NCBI GenBank assembly: GCA_023525975.1 | Contig: CM042042.1 | Location: 42,295,880-42,359,879, forward strand | Reading direction: 5' to 3' | Length of the DNA: 64,000 nt | DNA from: Smallanthus sonchifolius | Lineage: Eukaryota; Streptophyta; Magnoliopsida; Asterales; Asteraceae | Shown here: piece after piece, positions 30,880 to 44,270 of the stretch | How positions within the stretch are numbered: position 1 is the first letter of the stretch | Layout: each line of letters opens with the position of its first letter | Translations under genes and position numbers: made by a program | Notes under the pieces: generated by a model | The model's input: the letters and a program-made list of their open reading frames with translations, nothing else | Database searches by the model: none | Told to the model about the DNA's origin: nothing

Positions 30880-31979
30880 AGAAGAATCAGATCTTGTCAA
30901 TCGGTTATAGTGTTTATCGGCGACATACTAATTTACTCCAAAAGCAAAGGGGGCCACACATGACACATACGAGAGGTAATGGAGACGTTGCGGAAAGAGA
31001 AACTTTATGCCAAGTTTTCAAAATGCACATTCCGGCTCCTTGAGGTACAGTTCCTAGGACACGTTATCCACCCAAATGGAATTATGGTAGACCTTGCGAA
31101 AGTAGAAGCGGTTATGGAATGTAATCCTCCTAAGACGTTATTGGAGATCAATAGCTTCTTGGGTTTAGTATGGCACTATCGAAAATTCATTCAGGATTTC
31201 TCTAAGATAGTTTTGCCTTTGACTAAACTGACGAGGAAGAAGCAAAGTTTGAATGGGGCGCAGATCAAGATAAAGCGTTTCTAGAATTGAAGGAAAAGTT
31301 GACTCAAGCTCCAGTCTTGACCCTGTCAGGTGATATCAAGGACCTAGTTGTTTATTTGGATGCTCCATATATGGGACTAGTGTGTGTGCTAATGCAAAGG
31401 AGAAAGGTAATAATTTATGCTTCACAGCAACTGAAAACCTATGCGGAAAATTATCCCACACGTGATTTGGAACTCGCGGTAGTGGTTTTTGCGTAAATAA
31501 TATGGAGGTATTATCTATATGGGGTTTAAGTGCATTATCTACACAGATCATAGAAGCTTAAAATATTTCTTTAAGCAGAAAGATCTTAACATGCGAAAAA
31601 AGAGATGGCTTGAACTAATAAAATACTATGACTATGAAATTCTGTATCATCCTAGAAAGGTCAACTTTGTAGCCGGTGCGTAAGTCGTAAGGGAAGACAC
31701 GAACCGATCCGAGTGAAATCATATAAGTTGATAGTGACTTATGAACTCCTCAAGCAGATTAGTGATCTACAAGTGGAAGCCCGAAAAGGTGATCAAATCA
31801 AAAAGGAACGTATGGTAGGACAAATCGAAAATTTGTTGAAAAACACCTTAGGTGTCAAAACTCGGGTTGGTCAAATGTGGTTTCCTCGTTATGGAAACTT
31901 CGGCCCAAAATCTTGGATGAAGTCCATAAGTCTTGTATTCGACCCATACGGGTGCCAAGAAAATGTGACAAGGCATAAG
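30880..31979 (+). pseudogene. Ty3/gypsy pol fragment (RT, RNase H, integrase start)
   Basis: RT palm: VIVFIGDILIYSKSKGGHT, where the catalytic DD is GD, then a stop. It continues EKLYAKFSKCTFRLLEVQFL, then [20 protein letters not shown] in a shifted frame. RNase [21 protein letters not shown] and, after a stop, YTDHRSLKYFFKQKDLNMRK. A poorly kept integrase N-terminus follows. It is cut at 31979 by the Athila-type element and does not resume after 50703. The wording is closest to the Tekay-like element at 37238-40480. Confidence 0.8.
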
Positions 31980-32185
31980 TGATGTGTTGCAAAGCACACA
32001 TGTATTTCCGCCATGTTTAGAGTCGTTTTAACTAGTTTTGTAATTGTTTTGAGTCATTTTTGGTTTGTATTAAGTCTACTATGTGTTTACAGGAGCTCGT
32101 GATGATTACAAGTAAAAACCCGAAGAAACTGAGCACGAGAATGAAGTCCAAGAAACAAAAGATAAAAATATGGAATTTCATTCCT

Positions 32186-32310
32186 TTGCGGTACGCGAAG
32201 AAGAGGAAGAAATCCCTAACGGTACGCGAGGGAAAGCAAAATCAGCCCCGACTAGTTTGGCCCTCGCGGTACTTGAGGGGCTTGACCATCTCTCTCGCGG
32301 TACACGAGAG
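32186..32310. repeat. CGCG-GTA-CGCG hairpin cluster, 5' LTR
   Basis: Four stems with loop GTA: CTTTGCG/CGCGAAG, CCCTAACG/CGCGAGGG, CCCTCGCG/CTTGAGGG and CTCTCGCG/CACGAGAG. Each has one or two mismatches or a G-T pair. The outer three bases differ between units but pair within each (CTT/AAG, CCC/GGG, CTC/GAG). Compare 49314-49437, where two are perfect. Confidence 0.8.
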
Positions 32311-33064
32311 ACTCGTATTCCGTGAAATTTTGTAAAAACCTAATTTAATAGATTTGTAATCTCATTATCAAAGGAGTTCGTATTCCAGCCGTTTTGGGAG
32401 AGAAAAGGGACGATTTTATGGCTAGAGGAAGCAATTGAAGTGAAATATTGGAGCTTTTGAATCCTGGTTCGTTAGTAATAGCGTTTTCGATATCAAGATT
32501 TGATTTTTATCTTTGATTGTTCTGATTTGAAACCATGTTCTTGTTTAATTACTTCTGCTTTGATGTTTTGAACATGAATCTAGGCTAACTCATTAATACT
32601 GCCTAGGTTAACAATTAATTCTTGTTAAAGTTCGGATTTTTATCGGTTTTGGATTCGTATAATGATTTAATGATTTTGTAACGATTCTAGTTTGATAATT
32701 ATGATGTATAAGCATGTTTGAATCTGATTATGTGATTGATTTCAATTCCTTGCATTGATTGTGGTTGTCTGCCATGTTTATTTAGCGTATCTAGGTCATA
32801 GATCTTAGGGTTTGTGATTTCGGTGGTTTGCTAGACGTAGAGACCATAGGAGTTGTTATAGATTGCTGATTAGAGTTAAGTGTGTGTCCTAGTTCAATAC
32901 CCGAGAGGTGAGAAGTAGTCGGTTAGTCTTCGTCATTAGGAATCCGAGTGTCAACTGTCTAGGAGGAAGTTGGTTTAGACGTCTAGTGATTGTTGCTATT
33001 CTGAATCATAGTTGTTATTCTAGGATTACCCCGTGCATTCCTTGAATGTATGGTGGGCGGTGAG

Positions 33065-35784
33065 TGTGACATCCGGCCTTTTCAAGTTAACTTCGTTAGC
33101 ACAAACCCAGTTAGTCCAGTTAACTCAGTCATAAACCACAAGGACTAATTCTATAAAAAAAATCCAAACATCAACACATAAAACCCCAGGGACTAAAACA
33201 GTAATTACCCTAAACTCAAATAGTTAGACTCCTGATAGTCAAAATGGATTAGTTTCACTCAAAATCGACTTAGTTGACTTGTAAAAGTCAAACTCCCTTG
33301 TTCTTGATCCAAATCCGTATCTCTAACCACAAAACTGTTCGAATTCAGAATTCGTAACGCATAACATTGATAGTTTCGACCATTATTGTGACGTTTCTAA
33401 CCTGTTTATCATTGTTAATCATCGCAAATTAACTTCCCCAACCGTAACCGTCGACCCCTCTCGTCGATCTCTATCAAACTCGCACAATTCGATTACCATT
33501 CTCACAATTTGACATCTGCACACCTCAAACCAACCATTGGCAAGCTTTTGCACATCCTAATCTAGCCGGAAACGCAGTCAAAGTCACCAGGGATCAAACC
33601 ACGAATGACGGAACCCATTCTAGCCGAGCACCATCAATCTGACATCAATTGAGGTAACCGAACACACTCACAGTTTCGTATTCACTCCTAGATCAAAAGC
33701 GCTATGACAATTCGGGCTTACAATATCGATTCAAACTTGAACCGATCCTAGGGTTCATCCCGTAATCGGTTTAATCGAACACCAGTCTAGAACTGATCTC
33801 AATCCAATTAATATACTTGGATAGGTGCGCAATCCAACACTCAGTGAAAGCCCCATGATTCCAACCTATAACAATATCGAATTCAACTAGTTTAATCTCA
33901 TGTTCATAAACTAGGGTTTCGGGTTTTCAATTGAGAAATTTACCAATCTAAACGTGATAACTTTACGATTAAATGCACCCACAGGTTCGAATTAGATTGA
34001 TAATCAAAACCTCTAAACTCTTGTCGCATATCACTGTTGGAATCGAAGGTATTGAGGTTGGTTTTGTGATCGGGTCGCGTAAGGGGAAGAACACGGGAGA
34101 CCTAAGGGTTAAAAACCATTCTGATCCAGCTTCTGATGCGATGACCCTAGCGGGCGTGATGGTTAGATCGTTGGTGTGGTGGGGAGGAGACCCGGGTTCG
34201 AGTCTCCCCACCCCTATTTTGTTTAAATCACTTTTACACAATTATTTTTAATATAAAACAATTTCCTATATTATTATTATATTATATTATATTTATGTGT
34301 TTTTAGCCCCGTAAACCACCTGTAGACTCGAGTTTGAAATTATAACTATTATTTAATGTTATTTCCACTTATAAAATAATATATTTTTATTATTTTCAAA
34401 CCACGACTCCGAATAAATAATATGTTTATATTATTATCAACCTGTGACTCCAATTAAAAATAATATATATTTTATATTATTTTCACCTCGTTTATAAACA
34501 TGGTGTAACGTTTCAAACTATTAATTAATATAATTGTTTATATTATTTACCCTCAGTTTTATCCTCGAATGAAAATAATATATTTATTATTTTTCCACAT
34601 ATATGATTATTTATTAATCATACGAACTTAAAAATAATATATTAAACTATATTATTTTCCTAACCATTTTAAATGGAAACAAACTTACGAATATATTTAT
34701 TAATTAATATTATTCGTAATTAGAGACGTTCGACACGAAACACTATCATAATATTTAGAAACTCTTATTCTCGTGGACACGTTCGTCTACTCATTGGTCC
34801 TACGTGTATCTTAGTAAATCCAAATCTTTCGTGTCGTCGTCACTAAATCCCATGTGTCCCTAACTGCTATGCTTGTAATTCTAGGGCATTTGTAGACCGT
34901 TCTTAGGCAAACAAATTGTGGTTTCTATTGCATCCCTGTGTGGTGCTAACTGCTATCTACTCGTACACAACTCAGGTGAGTTTCACGACCCTTTTTACTA
35001 TTTTAAACTGGGGGAGAAAACATGCACACAAACAAATAACATCTTTTACGTGTTTTCCCGTTAGGGGAGAAAACATGACGCAAACTATTTTGATTATTGT
35101 AATTCATATGTTATCACTGTTGAGGCTAAGCGTAACACCCTATCATTGAAAAGTCCTCACACACATCGGACCGTTAATATGGATTTAGCGAGAGAATGTT
35201 TGGTAGTACTGCTGGGTTTGACAAACCCCACCCGCGTTAGCCACGCTAACTTGACTGGAGGTCGAACGGGTGAAATATTGGCCTAAACACATTAGTCAGA
35301 GTTGATAGACCTGGCTGGAGGCAAATAAACAAACACACTGTCAGCTTCGGTTGCGAGCGCTTTAGTAATACATGTACATAGGCTAGCTACCTATAGATAT
35401 GCATACTGAATGTACATAATTTGGCAAACACTCTTATTACAACTTGACACCTGTGAACTCACCAACCTCGTGTTGACACTTTTTCTTACATGTTTTCTCA
35501 AGACGCTAAGGAGTAGGTTGCACAACTAGGACGTGCATGGGGTCCTACTATCATTTCACTCATATGCAAACATTTAAAACAATTCACTTACCTTTTTAAA
35601 TTAAACTTTGGCGCATTGTTTTGCACATTTATTTTTGTTTAAACGCTTCCGCATTAATTCTGAACTTTTATGTTATGACATTTCAAGTCCCATATAGTGT
35701 CGTTCGAAGTAACTAATGTCTGAGATCCTGGTGTGTCACTTCCTAAATGGTAAAACTCCGTTAGTTGAATTTGGGGGTGTGACA
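33065..35784 (+). mobile_element. 5' LTR of the Tekay-like element
   Basis: Starts TGTGACATCCGGCCTTTTCA and ends TGGGGGTGTGACA. A TA-rich middle (34230-34720) contains repeated AATAATATATTTTTATTATT blocks. The ORFs within (33969, 34916) are also in the 3' LTR and are not genes. Confidence 0.9.
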
Positions 35785-35787
35785 GAT

Positions 35788-35800
35788 TGGTATCAGAGCC
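35788..35800 (+). other. Primer-binding site, tRNA-iMet type
   Basis: TGGTATCAGAGCC lies three bases after the 5' LTR. Confidence 0.9.
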
Positions 35801-35918
35801 ATTGGTTATAGCGAACTAGGAATTGCATACTAGACTATAACCCACACACATTAGTTACACGAAACAAACACTCATACATGCTACACGTAGCATCTACACA
35901 TACATTGCATTGCAGGCA

Positions 35919-37237
35919 TGTTGACAGCATCCATATCACCCTCTTCTGACGAGGGGCAAGTCATTCGCATTGCATCATCATTCCCAGTGGTGACACTCGG
36001 GGAATCACCAAAATCACATCCACTCCCGTCCTAGGGCAGCGAGACGGAGCCTTCGGAGGAGTCACTCACACCACCATCATCTGCACCCTTGTTACACCAT
36101 CGGAGCCGAAGATGACACCGGTTTGAGCCTATCGATGATACAATCGGGAATGGTGGGCCTTCTCAAGTCCGTGTTGGGGATAACACACAACACTAACACA
36201 TGTCTCTTTGGGAGTTGGTTTCGACGGAGGCAAGTCCCTCCTGCACCCACTAGTAACAATACTCCAATCTCACTAGCCTTACTCCACTTCAATCTCGAAC
36301 CCGTGGACCTCGCTTGAGGTACACCGTGTAGAGGCAGACTGTAGCACGTATTATGGTAGAAATTCATTGACACTTAGATGTCATCATTTTCCCGAGCCGT
36401 GGGCTCGCGCTTTAGCCGATATTCTGTTGAAGAAATATTGACCACAAGGTTGAGAACGCCTTGCTCATTGCATACTCAAACCCTATCCTGACTCAGTTGG
36501 AAGGACTGCTACTTTGCCTCTTCTAGTAACACATATCCATAAACTAGTTTCACTCCTCGAAGTCGCATTTCATCTACATTTTTGTTTCATGTGCATGTTC
36601 CCATCTACAATCCACTGGATTGGACTCTCGTATTATGTTCCAACTCGAGTGAATACTCGGATCAAACGATTCCCGACTACTCATCCTGATATGAGTCCTA
36701 GTTGTTCAATTGATGGTTGATGACTAAGCCTCTTGATGATTTGTCATATCCGACAACACTATGTACTCGGCAATACAAACTAAGGGACATTTTGACACAG
36801 GACAAGGAGAAGTTAGGGTGAGCATGCAAAACAAATTATCATTACGGGTGCACACGTAATAGTAATTTGAGGTGCATGTAAGTCCTGGTGAAACCTAGTG
36901 TGTGGATAAATAGTCCTAATCTGTGAGTTACAGACTTATGTTCCTACTATCAACGGTTGATAGTTAAACATGTTCGACGGTTGATTGACGCGACTGTCAT
37001 GTCAGAGATATTTACGAACACACTGAATTATCATCCATAGAATCCATCATTTGATTTCACTCATGTAAGGGCCTTAGTGAACTAAGACTCTCATCCAGAC
37101 TTGATCAATGAAACCATCTCGGTTGAAACTCTAACAGAACCTCGTGGTAAACCCACCGACCCCAACTATGTAAGCGAAAATTGGGAATTCTTCCTAAACT
37201 AACACGTTATTCCTTACACTCCAACAATTGATTCCAT
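35919..37237 (+). pseudogene. gag remnant of the Tekay-like element
   Basis: ATG at 35919 opens a Ser/Pro-rich N-terminus (SPSSDEGQVIRIASSSPVV) typical of gypsy Gag starts, with a stop at about 36033 and others after. The remainder cannot be aligned by eye and no CCHC knuckle is recognisable. The ORFs at 36123 and 36514 have no domain. Confidence 0.5.
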
Positions 37238-40200
37238 TTGACCTTGTTACCTCATCCTGTGACAAATCCTTGGTCTAATTTGATTTATACCCTAGCATAT
37301 CCAGTTATCTCATTGACCTCACAAATTTCTTACTGGTGCGGTCGTACTCCAACCCTACTAGAAGCTAAGTACAGTATACAAATAGCTGATGGACAGATAA
37401 TTAAAGCAACTCACATTCTTAAGGGTTGTAAACTTGAATTGGCTGGTCATGAACTTGACGTTGACCTTATGCCAGTCACACTCGGCAGCTTCAACGTAAT
37501 TGTCGGTATGGATTGGTTATCTAAGAACCAACCGAAATTATTTATCGTGAGCAAATTTGTTCGCCTTCCTCTCCCGAGTGGAGAAATCCTTCTGCCCAAG
37601 GCAAAAGGAGTAGTGCAGTCATAAGCATCATATTCTTCATAAGAGAGCATAAGTGCTTGCGTAAAGGTCATACTGCCATTCTGGCTCTCGTCGCCGAGCA
37701 GCCATCTGAGGGGAAGAAGATTGACGACATTCCAATCGTTTGTGATTATCCAAAAGTATTTCCCGAAGACTTGCCTCATCTACCGCCTCATCGTCAAGTC
37801 AAATTCCAAATCGATCTAGTACCCGGAGCAGCGCCTATTGGTCGGGCATCCTACAGACTTGCACCTAGTGAATTGCAAGAGTTGTTGGATAAAAGTTCCA
37901 TCCGACCTAGCTCATCGCCATGAGGAACTACAGTCCTATTCGCTAAGAAGAGAGACGAGACTTTCTGCATGTGCATCGACTACCGTGAGCTGAACAAAGT
38001 GACGATCAAGAACCGTTATCCTCTACCCCGCATCGATGATCTATTTGATCAACTCCAAGGATCAAGCTTCTATTCCAAGATAGATCTTAGATCCGGTTAT
38101 CATCAATTGAGAGTCCGAGACGAAGACATCTCAAAGACGGCATTCAGAACTAGGTATGGTCACTACGAATTCATGGTCATGCCATTCAGACTAACCAACA
38201 CACCCGTGGTGCTCATGGACCTCATGAACCGTGTGTGTAAACAGTACCTTGATCAGTTCGTCATCGTCTTCATTGATGACATCCTCATATATTCCAAGAA
38301 CAGGGATGAACATGAGGAACACCTACGTTTAATTTTGGAATTACTGAAACAAGAGTAACTGTACGATAAACTTTCTAAGTGCGAATTCTGGATTCGTGAA
38401 GTGCAATTCCTAGGACATGTAGTCAACGAGACGAAAATACATGTTGATCCATCTAAAATAGAAGCTATCAAGAATTGGGCGGCACCGACTACTCCGACAG
38501 AGGTGCAAAAATTTCTGGGATTGGCTGGCTATTACTGTCGTTTCATTAAAGGATTTTCTAAGATTGCTCAACCCCTCACTGCCCTAACTCAAAAAGGTAA
38601 ACCCTATAACTGGAATGATACCCAGGAATCAGCGTTCCAACTTCTGAAGCAGAAACTCTGTAGTGCACCCATCTTATATCTTCCAGAGGGAATGGATGAT
38701 TTTTTGGTATATTGCGATGCATCCATTCAAGGTCTTGGTTGTGTACTGATGCAACCCGAGAAAGTGATCGCATACGCTTCTCGTCAACTGAAAATCCATG
38801 AGAAAAACTACATGACTCATGACTTAGGATTGAAAGCAGTGGTATTTGCACTAAAGATATGAAGACATTACTTGTATGGTACCAAATGCACTATTTACAC
38901 CGATCACAAGAGTCTTCAACATATCATCGAACAGAAAGAGTTGAACATGCGACAACGTCGTTGGATCGAACTCTTAAACGACTATGACTGTGTGATCAGA
39001 TACCATCCGGGCAAGGCTAATGTGGTAGCTGATGCTCTAAACCGTAAGGACACTAAACCTAAACGAGTTCGAGCATTACAGCTTACTATCCACATCGGAT
39101 TACCTGACAAAATCTGTAGTGCTCAACTCGAAGCCCTTAAAGAGGAGAATCTACCGTTGGAAGCCACACGCGGTACGGAGGAGCAATTTGAGGTCAAATC
39201 AGACGACATTCGCTACTTCGCGGAGCGAATATGGGTCCCAATGCATGGGAACTTAAGAGAACTGATCATGGATGAAGCTCACAACTCTCGATACTCTATT
39301 CATCTAAGTTCTGACAAGATGTACCATGACTTAAATGTGCTATATTGGTGGCCAAAGATGAAGGCTAATATTGCCACCTATGTGAGCAAGTGCCTAACTT
39401 GCGCAAAGGTCAAAGTGGAATACCAAAAGCCTTCTGGTCTACTTTAACAACCAGAGATCCCAATGTGGAAATGGAGCAAATTTCCATGGGTTTCATCACC
39501 AAACTGCCCCGAACTCCTAGCGGATGCGACACCATCTGGGTGATCGTAGATCGTTTGACAAAATCCGCCCACTTCCTAGCAATCAAAGAAACCTACAAAA
39601 TGGAGAACCTTACTCGTATTTACCTGAAGGAAGTAGTCTCTCGGCACGAAGTGCCAATTTCTATCATTTCGGATCATGACCCTCGATTCACATCACGTTT
39701 CTGGCAATCGTTACAAAAAGCTTTAGGTACGCGTCTAGATATGAGTAGGACGTACTATCCTCAAATAGATGGCCAAAAGGAACATACCATTCAAACCTTA
39801 GAGGACATGCTACGAGCTTGTGTGATCGATTTCGGTAACAGTTGGGAAACTCACTTGCCCTTAGTGGAGTTCTCCTATAATAATAGTTATCACACCAGCA
39901 TCAAGGCAGCACCATTCGAGGCATTATACAGACGAAAATGTCGATCTTTTATTTGTTGCGCTGCAGTGGGGGATAACCAACTTACGGGTCCTGAACTTGT
40001 ATTCGAAACCTCTAAAAAGAACGTTCAAATTAGAAACCATATGGCGACAGCTCGTGATCGTCTAAAGAGCTATGACGATAAACGTCACAAGCCGTTAGAA
40101 TTTCAAGTAGGTGACATGGTTCTACTAAAAGTCTCACATTGGAAAGGTGTAATTCGCTTCGGGAAACGAGGCAAACTAAACCCTCGTTATGTTGGACCAT

Positions 40201-40480
40201 TCAAAATAGTTAAGAGAATTGGCCCGGTAGCGTATCAACTGGACCTACCTGAAGGACTGAGTGGTGTACACAACGTCTTTCATGTCTCGAACTTGAAGAA
40301 ATGTCTAGCATACGAGACACTCGCGGTTCCTCTTGAGGAACTACAAATCGATGAACAATTGCGGTTTGTTGAAGAACCGATAGAAATCATGGATAGGGAA
40401 GTCAACACGCTCAAACGCAGTAAGATCCCTATTGTGAAAGTTCGTTGGAACTAGAAACGCGGACCGGAATTCACATGGGA
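37238..40480 (+). pseudogene. gypsy pol (protease, RT, RNase H, integrase), broken
   Basis: Protease end: ELDVDLMPVTLGSFNVIVGM (37450-37510). [22 protein letters not shown] (37968), [20 protein letters not shown] and [20 protein letters not shown] with intact FIDD. RNase [21 protein letters not shown] (about 38702) and YTDHKSLQHIIEQKELNMRQ. Integrase: C-x2-C knuckle (CLTCAK), core where the first Asp is Gly ([11 protein letters not shown]), ISDHDPRF and [12 protein letters not shown] retained. The C-terminus has [19 protein letters not shown] and FHVSNLKK, as in Tekay/Del. Stops at 37622, 37921, 38356, 38860 and 39445, with a frameshift near 39430. The chromodomain region stops at EFTWERED, where foreign sequence begins. 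Confidence 0.9.
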
Positions 40481-40495
40481 GCGCGAGGATTAGAT

Positions 40496-40664
40496 AATGC
40501 CCGAGAGGTGAGAAGTAGTCGGTTAGTCTTCATCATTAGGAATCCGAGTGTCAACTGTCTGAGAGGAAGTTGGTTTAGATGTCTAGTGATTGTTGCTATT
40601 CTGAATCATAGTTGTTAATCTAGGATTACCCCGTGCATTCCTTGAATGTATGGTGGGCGGTGAG
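40496..40664 (+). repeat. Copy of upstream host flank inside the gypsy element
   Basis: From about CCCGAGAGGTGAGAAGTAG to GGTGGGCGGTGAG this equals 32896-33064, the Athila LTR sequence just before the 5' gypsy LTR, with about four or five differences. It includes the TSD GTGAG directly before the 3' LTR. It occupies the place of the chromodomain end and purine tract. Confidence 0.9.
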
Positions 40665-43383
40665 TGTGACATCCGGCCTTTTCAAGTTAACTTCGTTAGC
40701 ACAAACCCAGTTAGTCCTGTTAGTCCAGTTAACTCAGTCATAAACCACAAGGACTAATTCTGTAAAAAAAAAAATCCAAACATCAACACATAAAACCCCA
40801 GGGACTAAAACAGTTACCCTAAACTCAAATAGTTTGACTCCTGATAGTCAAAATGGATTAGTTTCACTCAAAATCGACTTAGTTGACTTGTAAAAGTCAA
40901 ACTCCCTTGTTCTTGATCCAAATCCGTATCTCTAACCACAAAACTGTTCGAATTCGAAATTCGTAATGCATAGCATTGATAGTTTCGACCATTATTGTGA
41001 CGTTTCTAACCGTTTATCATTGTTAATCATTGCAAATTAACTTCCCCAACCATAACCGTCGACCCCTCTCGTCGATCTCTATCAAACTCGCACAATTCGA
41101 TTACCATTCTCACAATTTAACATCTGCACACCTCAAACGAACCATTGTCAAGCTTTTGCATATCCTAATCTAGCCGGAAACGCAGTCAAAGTCACCAGAG
41201 ATCAAACCACGAATGACGGAACCCATTCTAGCCGAGCACCATCAATCTGACATCAATTGAGGTAACCGAACACACTCACAGTTTCGTATTCAGTCCTAGA
41301 TCAAAAGCCCTATGACAATTCGGGCTTACAATATCGATTCAAACTTGAACCGATCCTAGGGTTAATCCCGTAATCGGTTTAATCGAACACCAGTCTAGAC
41401 CTGATCTCAATCCAATTAATATACTTGGATAGGTTCGCAATCCAACACTCAGTGAAAGCCCCATGATTCCAACCTATAACAATATCGAATTCAACTAGTT
41501 TAATCTCATGTTCATAAACTAGGGTTTCGGGTTTTCAATTGAGAAATTTACCAATCTAAACGTGATAACTTTACGATTAAATGCACCCACAGGTTCGAAT
41601 TAGATTGATAATCAAAACCCCTAAACTCTTGTCGCATATCACTGTTGGAATCGAAGTTATTGAGGTTGGTTTTGTGATCGGGTCGCGTAAGGGGAAGAAC
41701 ACGGGAGACCTAAGGGTTAAAAACCATTATGATCCAACTGCTGATGCGATGACCCTAGCGGGCGTGATGGTTAGATCGTTGGTGTGGTGTGGAGGAGACC
41801 CGGGTTCAGTCTCCCCGCCCCTATTTTATTTAAATCACTTTTACACAATTATTTTTAATATAAAACAATTTCCTATATTATTATTATATTATATTTATAT
41901 GTTTTTAGCCCCGTAAACTACTCGTAGACTCGGGTTTGAAATTATAACTATTATTTAATGTTATTTCCACTTATAAAATAATATAGTTATATTATTTTCA
42001 AACCACGACTCCGAATAAATAATATATTTATATTATTTTCAACATGTGACTCCAATTAAAAATAATATATATTTTATATTATTTTCACCCCGTTTATAAA
42101 CATTGTGTAACGTTTTAAACTATTAATTAATATAATTATTTATATTATTTACCATCGGTTTTATCCTCGAATGAAAATAATATATTTATTATTTTTCCAC
42201 ATAAATGATTATTTATTAATCATACGAACTTAAAAATAATTTATTAAACTATATTATTTTCCTAACCATTTTAAATGGCACAAACTTACGAATATATTTA
42301 TTAATTAATATTATTTGTAATTAGAGACGTTCGACACGAAACAATTTCATAATATTTAGAAACTCTTATTCTCGTGGACACGTTCGTCTACTCGTTGGTC
42401 CTACGTGTATCTTAGGACATCCAAATCTTCCATGTCGTCGTCACTAAATCCCATGTGTCCCTAACTGCTATGCTTGTAATTCTAGAGCATTCGTAGACCG
42501 TTCTCAGGCAAACAAATTGTGGTTTCTATTGCATCCCTGTGTGGTGCTAACTGCTATCTACTCGTACACAACTCAGGTGAGTTTCACGGCCCCTTTTACT
42601 GTTTTAAACTAGGGGAGAAAACATGCACATAAACAAATAACATCTTTTACTTGTTTTCCCATTGGGGGAGAAAACATGACGCAAACTATTTTGATTATTG
42701 TAATTCATATGTTATCACCGTTGAGGCTAAGCGTAACACCCTATCATTGAAAAGTCCTCACATACATCGGACCGTTAATATGGATTTAGCGAAGGAATAT
42801 TTGGTAGTACTATTGGGTTTGACAAACCCCACCCGCGTTAGTCGCGCTAACTCGATTGGAGGTCGAACGGGTGAAATATTGGCCTACACACATTAGTTAG
42901 AGTTGATGGATCTGGCTGGAGGCAAACAAACACACTGTCAGCTTCGGTTGCGAGCGCTTTAGTAATACATGAACATAGGCTAGCTACCTATAGATATGCA
43001 TATTGAATGTACATAATCTGGCAAACACTCTTATTACAACTTGACACATGTGAACTCACCAACCTCGTGTTGACACTTTTTCTTACATGTTTTCTCAGGA
43101 CGCTAAGGCGCAGGTTGCACAACTAGGACATGCATGGTGTCCTACTATCATTTCACTCATATGTAAACATTTTAAACAATTTACTTACCTTTTTAAATTA
43201 AACTTTGGCGCGTTGTTTTGCACAGTTTCTTTTTTGTTTAAACGCTTTCGCATTAACCCTAAACTTTTATGTTATGACATTTCAAGTCCCATATAGTGTC
43301 GTTCGAAGTAACTAATGTCTGAGATCCTGGTGTGTCACTTCCCAAACGGTAAAACTCCGTTAGTTGAATTTGGGGGTGTGGCA
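40665..43383 (+). mobile_element. 3' LTR of the Tekay-like element
   Basis: Same limits as the 5' LTR, ending TGGGGGTGTGGCA. A 10-bp insertion (TAGTCCTGTT type) near 40715 and a 3-bp deletion near 40812 distinguish it. The purine tract that should precede it is absent. Confidence 0.9.
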
Positions 43384-43938
43384 GTGAAACTGAGAGGTAA
43401 TCTGTTCATTAGGGTACTTGATCATAGTTGGAAATACCTGAGAAGTGATCCAATAATCTGGTGAGTTTAGTACAATTTGGGTAACTTAGTTGGTGACTGA
43501 GAGTGATTAGGGATCCACTAGGTTGTCTTTAGCAGTTATCCTTTGAAACCCACATCCTTCATAGTTTCCAGAACCGGTAGAATTTCTGCTTTGCAAGTAG
43601 GATTCCGACCTAGGTAGTCTTCTTCCTAATCTTGATTTCACCTTAGCTTTTGTCTCTTGATAGTTTGAATCATTCTTAGTTTACTACACTAATAGTTATA
43701 ATCTTTAGTGTAGTGATCCCCCCAAACGAAATAAATCTTTAGTCCAAGTCAGAGTCTAATTAGGTTATTCAGTGTCTCTAGGGTTCGATATTCCAATTTA
43801 CCGTTAAGTTGTGCTACACTCGATAGGTTCACTTGCCTGTCAGTGCGGTTTAGTTCATAAGTTTCCCTTTTATGACTTAGGAGTCTAGGTTAGGTTTAGT
43901 AGTTTATTTTATAGACTGTCTGGAAGACATCAAGTTTT

Positions 43939-43956
43939 TGGCGCCGTTTCCGGGGA
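43939..43956 (+). other. Primer-binding site of the Athila-type element
   Basis: TGGCGCCGTTTCCGGGGA; the same TGGCGCCGTTGCCGGGG type is typical of plant Athila/Tat elements. Confidence 0.88.
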
Positions 43957-44270
43957 CATTTGACAATAACAAAATTAGCTTTGACTAGTTCTTTCTTTGA
44001 TGTTTGGTTTATTTTGTTTTCTTTGAGTGTGTCTTGTGTGCTTGTCTTTTGTGTTTACATGCGTGTTAGTCCTTCTGTCTTTGAGTCTCTGTTTCTTTTT
44101 TCTATTGAGTCTTTCTTTGTATGCACCATACTCGCTCGCAGGGATCACCACCTTATTTTGCTTTCTTAGAGCCAGAGCGAGAGCTTCACGTGCGTACCCG
44201 CGACTTTCAGGAGCGTTTGAAGCAGTTGTGCTACACCTAGGTACGTCCTATTAGCCCTATTCCATTTCCT

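Larger units (their letters stand above)
33065..43383 (+). mobile_element. Tekay/Del-like Ty3/gypsy element, decayed
   Basis: Two LTRs of about 2.72 kb, initiator-tRNA-Met primer site, gag remnant, pol with protease, RT, RNase H and integrase in that order. The TSD is GTGAG/GTGAA. The end of pol and the purine tract are missing, replaced by a copy of the upstream host flank (40496-40664). Many stops and frameshifts make it inactive. The LTR pair differs by a few per cent and small indels by eye. Confidence 0.88.
31980..43932 (+). mobile_element. 5' LTR of the Athila-type element, interrupted
   Basis: The LTR consists of 31980-33064 and 43389-43932, about 1.63 kb. It is split by a gypsy element with TSD GTGAG (33060-33064) / GTGAA (43384-43388); the 3' LTR has the site once (GGCGGTGAGACTGAGAGG, about 50172). 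It ends GACATCA seven bases before the primer-binding site. Confidence 0.85.

Noticed and set aside
33969..34251. ORFs on both strands, repeated at 41581
   Set aside because: Inside the Tekay-like LTR; the second copy is in the other LTR.
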